From the NCBI GenBank assembly GCA_934373235.1, contig CAKROW010000001.1, forward strand, positions 1-64,000: a stretch of DNA of 64,000 bases, read 5' to 3'. The stretch is from an uncultured Blautia sp. (GTDB lineage Bacteria > Bacillota > Clostridia > Lachnospirales > Lachnospiraceae). Every line of letters starts with the position of its first letter. The first letter of the stretch is position 1. A program made the translations under genes and the position numbers. Shown here piece by piece: positions 50,840 to 58,594 of the stretch. The notes below the pieces were generated by a model. The model saw only the letters and a list, made by a program, of their open reading frames with translations, searched no databases and was not told the origin of the DNA.

Positions 50840-52306
50840 ATGTCCGAATTTTCCACACAGCTTTCCCGGGTTATCCACTCGCGGAATATTAATGTCTATT
50901 CCATGTCAAAATACTGTGGGATGGATCGTTCTTCTATGTACAAGATCATCAGTGGCAAACGCTCGCCTTCCAGTATGGAACTGGTTAACCGGATATCGGA
51001 TTTTCTTCATCTGACGCCACTGGAGCATCAGGAATTTGTCAAGGCATACCGCATTACCAGTATCGGAGAAGATATTTATTACCGCAGGAAAGATGTGCAG
51101 AATTTCCTTATGCATTTTCCTGACAGCTTCTCACTTAACCAGGATAGTTCTGCCATTTTTGAGACTTCTGAGGATTCTCTTTCCTGTATTGATACTCCAT
51201 GTATCAGCCTGCAGAATCAGTTTGACGTCAACCGTATTATGAAAAAAATCTTCAACAGCGAATCTCACAAACCACAGGGAAAGATTGCCCTTTTTCTCCA
51301 GCCGGAATATGATTTTCTTTTCCGTCTTCTGGAAAATATGGATATTCCTGAGACACTTAATATTCAGCACATTATGTGCCTTCACAATACAGACGCTCTT
51401 ACCCCCCCCGCAGACAAACGGCATGATACTTTAGCATATCTTAAAACAATTTTTCCTTTATATATCAAAAACCTGAATTATCAGGCTTACTATTTCTATG
51501 ATAATATTCCGGCTCATTTTTATAACATGAACCTGATGCCCTGTCTGATCCTGACTTCTCAGTATGCCATGACACTTTCATCAGATTTTCAGTATGGAAT
51601 TTTTTACAGTGAATCTTCAGTAGTTTCTTTATTATGGGGAATTTTTCATAATGATCTTGCTACATGTTCTCCACTTTTTAATGTAATTCGCCTTATGCCA
51701 GAAAACATAAACAGTCTTACTCAGATGACACTATCCACAGCCTGTGCACCTGTAAATTATCTTCTGCAGCCTGAGGCATGCTTTACACCATTTATTTCCA
51801 GGGAAATTACGGAGCATGTACTTTATCCCGGTCTGCCTCATCGTCAGCAGTTTCTGGATATGATCACGGAGTATTTTGCAGAAATTCGCAAAATCATGCT
51901 GGATAATCCCACATATATTTATTTTACTGACAGAGGAGTTTCCCGGTTTGCCCGAACCGGAACTTTGAAAGAAATTCCGGATGGATTTGCCACAGCATTT
52001 TCTCCTGATGACCGCAGGCAGATTCTGAGGGATTTTCTCCCCTACTGTATGAACGGAAAATACAGAATGATCAAACCTCCTCTGGATCAGTTTCCACTTA
52101 ATCTCCATCTATGCATCAACGAACAGACTGGATTTATGGCATTTGAAAACGCAGCCGGAGAGACTATGTATCTTATTATCAACGAAACAGGTTTTCTCAA
52201 TCTCTTCATTGATTACATTGAAAGCCTGGATACCAAAGAAAACATCTTTCTGTATACTCCGGAAGAAACAACTCAGTTTATAAAACAGATCATTGATAAA
52301 CTCTGA
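50840..52306 (+). CDS. XRE-family regulator with large C-terminal domain
   Basis: A 488-residue protein. The N-terminal ~70 residues form a Cro/CI-type helix-turn-helix (YSMSKYCGMDRSSMYKIISGKRSPS). The remaining ~410 residues are soluble, alpha/beta, without TPR repeats, membrane helices or a known enzyme motif that I could recognise, and would be the sensor. ATG 50840 follows AAGGAG by ten bases. Its promoter is divergent from a secreted-protein gene across a direct-repeat site that also occurs before two other secreted-protein operons, so it is the best candidate for their regulator (inference). Confidence 0.82.
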   Translation: MSEFSTQLSRVIHSRNINVYSMSKYCGMDRSSMYKIISGKRSPSSMELVNRISDFLHLTPLEHQEFVKAYRITSIGEDIYYRRKDVQNFLMHFPDSFSLNQDSSAIFETSEDSLSCIDTPCISLQNQFDVNRIMKKIFNSESHKPQGKIALFLQPEYDFLFRLLENMDIPETLNIQHIMCLHNTDALTPPADKRHDTLAYLKTIFPLYIKNLNYQAYYFYDNIPAHFYNMNLMPCLILTSQYAMTLSSDFQYGIFYSESSVVSLLWGIFHNDLATCSPLFNVIRLMPENINSLTQMTLSTACAPVNYLLQPEACFTPFISREITEHVLYPGLPHRQQFLDMITEYFAEIRKIMLDNPTYIYFTDRGVSRFARTGTLKEIPDGFATAFSPDDRRQILRDFLPYCMNGKYRMIKPPLDQFPLNLHLCINEQTGFMAFENAAGETMYLIINETGFLNLFIDYIESLDTKENIFLYTPEETTQFIKQIIDKL

Positions 52307-52316
52307 TATTTTTGTA

Positions 52317-52366
52317 TAAAAAATCAGGAGAAACCATTTCTGTTTTTACGGTTTCTCCTGATTTTA
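52317..52366. terminator. Bidirectional intrinsic terminator
   Basis: TCAGGAGAAACC pairs with GGTTTCTCCTGA around a 13-nt loop, flanked by A6 and T4. It separates the convergent XRE gene and the second DUF1703 gene. Confidence 0.85.
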
Positions 52367-52370
52367 ATAC

Positions 52371-54083
52371 TTACATGATCAGCACTTTTTTTCCTTCAAA
52401 TGCAAATCCATAATTCCGGATCCTTTCTTTTGAAATTCCCATTTTCAGAAGTTCTGTATCATACTGTTTTTCTTCTATCTGTTTCAATGCTGCCCGGGCA
52501 GTTTCTTCCAGAGTGGTTTCCTCCTGTGGATCATGCACCTTAAATTCAAGTACTATGGATGGATCTTCTTTGTTCAGCGGAACCAGCATCACATCGTATC
52601 TGCCATACCCGCTTTCCCTGTTGGATTTCACTGTATAGCGTTCCCTGAGATCAACCAGAAGCCCCAGCACAAAACCATGGTAGAATCTTTCCGGTTCAGT
52701 TTTTCCTGACGGATGAGTACCTGTGTCAAAGCTGCTGAATGTTGCAAGTGCAACATCATTCATATATACATTCATTTCTTTTTTGTTTCCGTTAAGAAGC
52801 GCAGCTATAAAATCGTTATATCCACAGGATGACAAAGCAAACCATCCCTGGAACATGTTACAGAACATACTCATGGTTTCCAGATTTGTAACCTTAAGGT
52901 GATACCAGGGGGTCAGAAGAATTCCCCGATATTCCACCTGTTCTACTTTCAGATACCCCGCGGCAACCAGCAGGCTCCAGATTGCGTTTCTGTCACGCTC
53001 CAGTTGCTCAAATACGATCTGCTCATCAAAGCTCACTGTAATCTCTTTTTCATTTAACAGCTCTTCCATCTTTTCTTTTATGTCAGGAGATGCTGTCCGG
53101 ATCAGTCTGTTTACCAGTCCGTTGGAGCTGGTAGATGCCCAGTATGCACTGAATTTTCTTTTATCCAGGTAATTGGTGATAGACCAGGGATTATAGATAT
53201 CTCTGCTGTTTCCAAAAGTAAATCCATCATACCAGAGTTTTACTTCTTCTTTTTTATCCCCAAGCCCAAATACTTCCAGTGTTTCCGAAACTTCTTTCTG
53301 GGTGAATCCAAAGTAGTCTGAATACTGTTCCGACGTTGTTGTTATTACATTAAGGTTATTCAGATCCGAAAATATGGATTCCTTGGAAACTCTGGTAATC
53401 CCCGTCATCATGGCTCTTTCCATATATGGATTGGTTTCAAAAGTAGAATTAAACAGACTTCTGATAAAGGATGTCAGCTCATCCCAGAAGCCATACATAT
53501 AAGCTTCCTGCATAGGTGTATCATATTCATCCAGAAGAATGATCACTTTTTTTCCATAATACCGCATCATACAGGATGACAAGATTTTAAGCGATCTGGA
53601 TATAACCTCATTGGTGATCTTTTTTTCAGTAAACGGATTATTTGTATATTCGTCCAGTACCTGAAATAATTCTTTTTCTCCATCTGTAAGAAGATCACTC
53701 TGCAAAAGATATCTGTGAGTCTGATATGCCTCATTGACCACTGCTGCAATACCATTTCGGCAATCCTCGTAATTATCCGCCTTCACATCTGCAAAGGACA
53801 AATATATTACCGGCCAGGTTCCCTGCAAAGCCCGGTATTTCTCTTCGTCCCAAATGGATAATCCTTCAAACAATTTCCCTTTTCCTGCATATTGACTGGA
53901 AAAAAAGCATTTGAGCATATCCATATTTAAAGTCTTGCCAAAACGCCTGGGGCGGGTGATCAACGTAACGTCGTCCCCTGACTCCCACCATTCCCGGATG
54001 AAATCAGTTTTATCAATATATAAGTAATCGCCTAACCGTAATTGTTCAAAATCCTGCTTTCCGATACTTACAATTTTTTTCAT
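52371..54083 (-). CDS. AAA-ATPase-like / PD-(D/E)XK (DUF1703) protein, copy 2
   Basis: A 570-residue paralog of the protein at 42764-44434. It has LITRPRRFGKTLNMDML (P-loop variant near 45), VIILLDEYDTPMQEAY (Walker B), the family motif WYDGFTFGNSRDIYNPWSI and the C-terminal nuclease-like YDVMLVPLNK ... IVLEFKVHDP. The two copies are clearly diverged, so this is not a recent duplication. AGGAGG lies 14 bases from the ATG, rather far. Role unknown. Confidence 0.86.
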   Translation of the reverse strand: MKKIVSIGKQDFEQLRLGDYLYIDKTDFIREWWESGDDVTLITRPRRFGKTLNMDMLKCFFSSQYAGKGKLFEGLSIWDEEKYRALQGTWPVIYLSFADVKADNYEDCRNGIAAVVNEAYQTHRYLLQSDLLTDGEKELFQVLDEYTNNPFTEKKITNEVISRSLKILSSCMMRYYGKKVIILLDEYDTPMQEAYMYGFWDELTSFIRSLFNSTFETNPYMERAMMTGITRVSKESIFSDLNNLNVITTTSEQYSDYFGFTQKEVSETLEVFGLGDKKEEVKLWYDGFTFGNSRDIYNPWSITNYLDKRKFSAYWASTSSNGLVNRLIRTASPDIKEKMEELLNEKEITVSFDEQIVFEQLERDRNAIWSLLVAAGYLKVEQVEYRGILLTPWYHLKVTNLETMSMFCNMFQGWFALSSCGYNDFIAALLNGNKKEMNVYMNDVALATFSSFDTGTHPSGKTEPERFYHGFVLGLLVDLRERYTVKSNRESGYGRYDVMLVPLNKEDPSIVLEFKVHDPQEETTLEETARAALKQIEEKQYDTELLKMGISKERIRNYGFAFEGKKVLIM

Positions 54084-54252
54084 GCGTTTACTTCATTCCT
54101 CCTGATTCCATAACTGCCTCTGTTTCTTTTTGAACAGTCGATTTACGAGTTTATATATCCAGAGTACCATGGTGGGGGAAAATCTGCAACTGCTTTGACA
54201 ATAAGTATTATTCTATTGAAAATATATGATTCATTAGTCAACTGTAATTCTG

Positions 54253-54900
54253 TTATTTGTAATATTTCATGATATATCCTTTTCTGTTGTTGGTAAGATA
54301 ATTATACTTTTTTCTATATGTAGAAAAACTGATTTTTTTATCATTATATCGTGCACTGTTATCGGTAGCTGTCATCCAGATTGTATTTTTACGGGTATAC
54401 AGTTTTCCGTTTGAGTATTTGCAAAACAGATGGTCATCATATCCATGTGATAATCCCATATCTATCCTGCTTCTGTTTTTAAAAATGCGGACAAAATTGT
54501 CATGACACAGTGGATTTACATTGGTATGATCCAGGACAGTAATTACTTTTCCTTTTTTTATTGTATAAATAGTCGTGGATTCTCCATATCCGGAACTCAC
54601 TGCTGTATTGCGATCTACTCCATATCCATAACGCATGATCAGTTCATCTGTTCCATTTTTATCAATATCCACAAACAGATATAAGACTTTTGGGGTTCTG
54701 GTTGAAAGTCCGACACTGTTTCTCTTATAAGAAGCTTTAACTTTTCTGGCATAATTTTTCATCGTCTTTTTGTACAGTCTGTGCTGTGCGGATTTGCTCA
54801 TAGCCTGGACCGTACAAGGTGAACTGACAGACACTGTACCCAAAACTGCCAGCATAATAATCAGCGCCAGAAAAACTTTGTTACCTTTTACTCTTTTCAT
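54253..54900 (-). CDS. Secreted protein with acidic loop (215 aa)
   Basis: A 215-residue exported protein (signal VFLALIIMLAVLGTVSVSS) with a basic helical stretch (RLYKKTMKNYARKVKASYK) and the loop FVDIDKNGTDELIMRYG, similar to the proteins at 48283 and 49138. The C-terminus is Tyr/Lys-rich. AAAGGAGAG precedes the ATG. Its promoter at 54934-54962 carries the shared direct repeat, placing it in the proposed XRE regulon. No enzyme motif is seen. Confidence 0.7.
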   Translation of the reverse strand: MKRVKGNKVFLALIIMLAVLGTVSVSSPCTVQAMSKSAQHRLYKKTMKNYARKVKASYKRNSVGLSTRTPKVLYLFVDIDKNGTDELIMRYGYGVDRNTAVSSGYGESTTIYTIKKGKVITVLDHTNVNPLCHDNFVRIFKNRSRIDMGLSHGYDDHLFCKYSNGKLYTRKNTIWMTATDNSARYNDKKISFSTYRKKYNYLTNNRKGYIMKYYK

Positions 54901-54933
54901 ATGTCTCTCTCCTTTATCACTAAATATGGAAAA

Positions 54934-54962
54934 ATTTTATTACTTCTTTTCCATGCCTGCAA
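54934..54962 (-). promoter_or_regulatory. Promoter of the 215-aa secreted-protein gene
   Basis: On the minus strand TTGCAG (54962-54957), a 17-bp spacer and TAAAAT (54939-54934), 34 bp before the start codon. About 50 bp here match the promoter at 58471-58499 almost exactly. Confidence 0.75.
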
Positions 54963-54964
54963 TA

Positions 54965-54982
54965 TGTGGCAACAAATGCGGC
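54965..54982. promoter_or_regulatory. Direct-repeat operator candidate, site A
   Basis: TGTGGC (54965) and TGCGGC (54977) with a 12-bp period, 2 bp from the -35 box, with core CAATATGTGGCA. Confidence 0.6.
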
Positions 54983-55030
54983 TTTCATTTTACTGAGATT
55001 TTTGAAAATCTTTATTCTGACCATAACCCC

Positions 55031-55076
55031 AAAAAGGCAACTGTCCAGCCTGTTTTTCACATTCTGAACAGTTGCC
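55031..55076 (-). terminator. Intrinsic terminator after the M23 hydrolase gene
   Basis: On the minus strand GGCAACTGTTC pairs with GGACAGTTGCC (one mismatch), followed by TTTTT. It ends the hydrolase operon. Confidence 0.85.
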
Positions 55077-55084
55077 AAAAGTCT

Positions 55085-56617
55085 TTATACTAATCCGCTG
55101 ATTACAGATGTAGGATCAATCCTCACTCCATTTTTTCTTAATTCAAAATGAAGATGTACTCCACTTGCATTTCCGGTGCTTCCTATGTAGCCTATGATTT
55201 CTCCCTTTCTTACATGTCTTGTTGTCAACACATAGCTTCCTGCTGATCCGCTTACCTGTCTCGTTCTGTAGCTTGGAATTATCTGATTTACATCCCTGAA
55301 GGAATTCAAATGACAGTATTTTGCTGTGTATCCACCGCTGTCTGATGTAAATTCAATATAGTTTCCATAGCTGGTGAGATTTTTAACTCCTGAAAAAGTC
55401 CTATATGCCTGTTTGCATCTGATCGTTCCATCTGCTATGGCATATACCGGAGTTCCTCTGTAAACTCCTCGATTAATGTCATGATAGCCATACCATTTAC
55501 CATCATTTGTTTTTCTGTTGAATTTTGCACCGCTCGGAACCGGTGATGTCAGTCCGTTTCCTGAACTATTGTTACTGTTATTGTTACTATTATTATTCTG
55601 ACTTACAGATACACCTGTCAGTCTCCATTTCTGAGCATTGGAACCATTTCCACTGTAAACCCATACATTATTTCCATTTCGTACAGTTCCATTCTGCACA
55701 TCCAGATAGCACCCATTGGCATTTACAATATAATAATACCCGTTTCCCGCATTTATAAATCTCCATTTCTGCGCATTCGTATTGTTACTTTCCCAGATCT
55801 GTACATTGGTTCCGCTTGCAGATCCTCCTCCGCTTACATCCAGAGGCTTTCCGGAATTCACATCCGTAATCCTGTAATATCCATTTCCAACGCTGGTAAT
55901 TCTCCATTTTTCATTATTTGTGTCATGGTATGGATATATCTCTACGTTTCCTCCGTTAAATGTAGCATAATTATTTACATCCAGCGCATAACCTGTATTC
56001 AGTGCTGTTGTTATTTTATAGGTTCCTTCTGATATATTCACATATCCCGCATTGCTGTATCCTGACAGATACCGGTTTGCATTGGCTTCTGTGATCCATG
56101 CGATCTTATATCCTCCTGAAATCGGATATACCACTCTTACATACCCTCTCCAGGTTTCATACACTCGCACCTGGTCGTTCCTGCTGATGGAACCGTAACC
56201 GTATCTGGTTGATGCAAATTTGTATGTAGGTATCTTTGCAGTAGCATATCTGATACTGCAGGAAGTTGCGGATGTGAACACTCCCATTATTGTCCAGCGT
56301 TCTTTTCTTCCTGAGCTGGTCGGATATGTGATACGAACATTGTTGTATCCTCCGCTGGTTCCTGTGATATAGCACTCATCTGTCTGTGCACTGACATATT
56401 CCCTTGAATTTCTGCTGGAACATGATTCATTGTAATACACATTTACACGTTTTCTGCTGACGTCATGGACACGGTAGCAATATCCTTTGATCACACATGA
56501 TCTGCTTACCCCCGGAAAAATATTGGAGGAACCCGCATATACATTTAAACAGTAGTTACTTCCGAGTCCTGTTATCAACATAACTGCAATAATAATACGT
56601 GCTAATATTTTTTTCAT
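55085..56617 (-). CDS. Secreted cell-wall hydrolase: SH3-like + ricin B + M23 peptidase
   Basis: A 510-residue exported protein. After the signal peptide come SH3-like segments (~30-185), a ricin-B/CBM13 lectin domain (~190-335; QxW-type repeats NNEKWRI, NAQKWRF, NAQKWRL), an Asn/Ser linker and a C-terminal M23 zinc endopeptidase (~365-510) with GYHDINRG and HLHFELRKNG. M23 enzymes cut peptidoglycan cross-bridges. The first ~340 residues after the signal are nearly identical in DNA and protein to the next gene upstream (56632-58329), from which it is separated by 14 bp, so they form an operon. No membrane or wall anchor beyond the lectin/SH3 parts. Confidence 0.88.
   Translation of the reverse strand: MKKILARIIIAVMLITGLGSNYCLNVYAGSSNIFPGVSRSCVIKGYCYRVHDVSRKRVNVYYNESCSSRNSREYVSAQTDECYITGTSGGYNNVRITYPTSSGRKERWTIMGVFTSATSCSIRYATAKIPTYKFASTRYGYGSISRNDQVRVYETWRGYVRVVYPISGGYKIAWITEANANRYLSGYSNAGYVNISEGTYKITTALNTGYALDVNNYATFNGGNVEIYPYHDTNNEKWRITSVGNGYYRITDVNSGKPLDVSGGGSASGTNVQIWESNNTNAQKWRFINAGNGYYYIVNANGCYLDVQNGTVRNGNNVWVYSGNGSNAQKWRLTGVSVSQNNNSNNNSNNSSGNGLTSPVPSGAKFNRKTNDGKWYGYHDINRGVYRGTPVYAIADGTIRCKQAYRTFSGVKNLTSYGNYIEFTSDSGGYTAKYCHLNSFRDVNQIIPSYRTRQVSGSAGSYVLTTRHVRKGEIIGYIGSTGNASGVHLHFELRKNGVRIDPTSVISGLV
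55598..56546 (-). repeat. Near-identical module, copy A (SH3-like + ricin)
   Basis: About 949 bp that match 57310-58258 at a constant offset of 1712 bp, with only scattered substitutions and no indels seen. Identity begins in the linker before the catalytic domain and ends within the signal-peptide region. Confidence 0.9.
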
Positions 56618-56631
56618 ATAAATCCCTCCTG

Positions 56632-58329
56632 TCAGTCATTAAAACCTTTGAACTTATAGCATCCATAATTTTTTATAGTCCCATAAGAATAAACATTATA
56701 AGAACATTTGGAATCATTTGAATCAGCTTCAAAAACTGCATATTTTCCATTACTACGTCCAACATACATCATCACATGTCCTTTTTTCAGAAAAATATCA
56801 CCTGGTTTTATCTGACTTAAGGATATTTTTCTGTAACTTGATGATTTTAGCATCTCCGAAGTACACATATATGAAAGTCCATAAGATGGAACTGCCGACC
56901 TTAACGCCGTATATACAAAATAACTACAGTCTATTCCATGTGCTGTTGTCTTTTTACCATGACTGTAATATGTACCTGTCATTTTGCCTGTAGTAAGTGA
57001 ATTCAGATTATTCTTCCATATTATGTCATCCCATGAATTACCTTTCATAGAATACGGAACTCCTGTATATGTTTTTCCTTTTATAAATTTTTTACTCTGA
57101 GTTCCGTCTGTCGATTTAACAGTATTATAAGAACCACCCTGACTGCACCATGTCGGAAAATCTGCCGGTGCTTTCCAACGAATAGTTACCATATTTTTAG
57201 CTTTGTTCAGTGCAATAATTCTCTGATTACTTAAACCAATATTGTCATATCTTACGCCTGTGTAAGGTGCATATGTTGTATCATTACTATTGTTACTACC
57301 GCTATTATTCTGGCCTACAGTTACACCTGTCAGTCTCCATTTCTGAGCATTGGAACCATTTCCACTGTAAACCCATACATTATTTCCATTTTGTACAGTT
57401 CCGTTCTGCACATCCAGATAGCAGCCATTGGCATTTACAATATAATAATACCCGTTTCCCGCATTTATAAATCTCCATTTCTGCGCATTCGTATTGTTAC
57501 CTTCCCAGATCTGTACATTGGTTCCACTTGCAGATCCTCCTCCGCTTACATCCAGAAGCTTTCCTGAATTCACATCCGTAATCCTGTAATATCCATTTCC
57601 AACGCTGGTAATTCTCCACTTTTCATTATTTGTGTCATGGTATGGATATATCTCTACGTTTCCTCCGTTAAATGTAGCATAATTATTTACATCCAGCGCA
57701 TAACCTGTATTCAGTGCTGTTGTTATTTTATAGGTTCCTTCTGATATATTCACATATCCCGCATTGCTGTATCCTGACAGATACCGGTTTGCATTGGCTT
57801 CTGTGATCCATGCGATCTTATATCCTCCTGAAATCGGATATACCACTCTTACATACCCTCTCCAGGTTTCATACACTCGCACCTGGTCGTTCCTGCTGAT
57901 GGAACCGTAACCGTATCTGGTTGATGCAAATTTGTATGTAGGTATCTTTGCAGTAGCATATCTGATACTGCAGGAAGTTGCGGATGTGAACACTCCCATT
58001 ATTGTCCAGCGTTCTTTTCTTCCTGAGCTGGTCGGATATGTGATACGAACATTGTTGTATCCTCCGCTGGTTCCTGTGATATAGCACTCATCTGTCTGTG
58101 CACTGACATATTCCCTTGAATTTCTGCTGGAACATGATTCATTGTAATACACATTTACACGTTTTCTGCTGACGTCATGGACACGGTAGCAATATCCTTT
58201 GATCACACATGATCTGCTTACCCCCGGAAAAATATTGGAGGAACCCGCATATACAGCAGTATTAAACGTCAGAATCAAACTTATAGTCAGTATCCACATT
58301 GTCAATAACCTAATAAAATATTTCTTCAT
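56632..58329 (-). CDS. Secreted cell-wall hydrolase: SH3-like + ricin B + NlpC/P60-like
   Basis: A 565-residue exported protein with the same SH3-like and ricin-B module as its downstream neighbour, but a different end. After an Asn-rich linker, the C-terminal ~210 residues look like an NlpC/P60-type amidase/peptidase: catalytic Cys in HGIDCSYFVYTAL (near 460), a PGDIFLKKGHVMMYVG His motif (near 520) and a late polar residue. It should cleave stem peptides. It is the first gene of the hydrolase operon, with a ~135-nt leader after the promoter at 58471-58499. Confidence 0.85.
   Translation of the reverse strand: MKKYFIRLLTMWILTISLILTFNTAVYAGSSNIFPGVSRSCVIKGYCYRVHDVSRKRVNVYYNESCSSRNSREYVSAQTDECYITGTSGGYNNVRITYPTSSGRKERWTIMGVFTSATSCSIRYATAKIPTYKFASTRYGYGSISRNDQVRVYETWRGYVRVVYPISGGYKIAWITEANANRYLSGYSNAGYVNISEGTYKITTALNTGYALDVNNYATFNGGNVEIYPYHDTNNEKWRITSVGNGYYRITDVNSGKLLDVSGGGSASGTNVQIWEGNNTNAQKWRFINAGNGYYYIVNANGCYLDVQNGTVQNGNNVWVYSGNGSNAQKWRLTGVTVGQNNSGSNNSNDTTYAPYTGVRYDNIGLSNQRIIALNKAKNMVTIRWKAPADFPTWCSQGGSYNTVKSTDGTQSKKFIKGKTYTGVPYSMKGNSWDDIIWKNNLNSLTTGKMTGTYYSHGKKTTAHGIDCSYFVYTALRSAVPSYGLSYMCTSEMLKSSSYRKISLSQIKPGDIFLKKGHVMMYVGRSNGKYAVFEADSNDSKCSYNVYSYGTIKNYGCYKFKGFND
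57310..58258 (-). repeat. Near-identical module, copy B (SH3-like + ricin)
   Basis: The partner of the block at 55598-56546. Differences are mostly single bases, some silent, for example in the ricin part (CCTCTGGA versus CTTCTGGA on the coding strand). Confidence 0.9.
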
Positions 58330-58470
58330 CTTTTCTCCTTTCCCTGTAAAACTACTCGTTTACAGATCAATTAGTTCCCGTTACACTTTCCCTCCTCTTT
58401 TTTATTTTTTATACCACCATCATAGCAAACCAAATTTATTCTTTTGTTCTGCAAAATTGAATATGAAAAA

Positions 58471-58499
58471 ATTTTATTACTTCTTTTCCATGCCTGCAA
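58471..58499 (-). promoter_or_regulatory. Promoter of the cell-wall hydrolase operon
   Basis: On the minus strand TTGCAG (58499-58494), a 17-bp spacer and TAAAAT (58476-58471). Confidence 0.75.
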
Positions 58500-58501
58500 T
58501 A

Positions 58502-58519
58502 TGTGGCAACAAATGCGGC
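58502..58519. promoter_or_regulatory. Direct-repeat operator candidate, site B
   Basis: TGTGGC (58502) and TGCGGC (58514) with a 12-bp period, 2 bp from the -35 box, with core CAATATGTGGCA, identical to site A. Confidence 0.6.
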
Positions 58520-58540
58520 TCTTATTTCCTTCTCAAGTAT

Positions 58541-58584
58541 AAAAAAATACCCGAACCTGGTCTTTCATAACCACATTCAGGTAT
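58541..58584 (-). terminator. Intrinsic terminator after the hybrid kinase gene
   Basis: On the minus strand ATACCTGAA pairs with TTCGGGTAT (one G-U pair), followed by T6-7. It ends the GNAT/MBL/kinase operon. Confidence 0.85.
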
Positions 58585-58594
58585 CTTTTCATCT

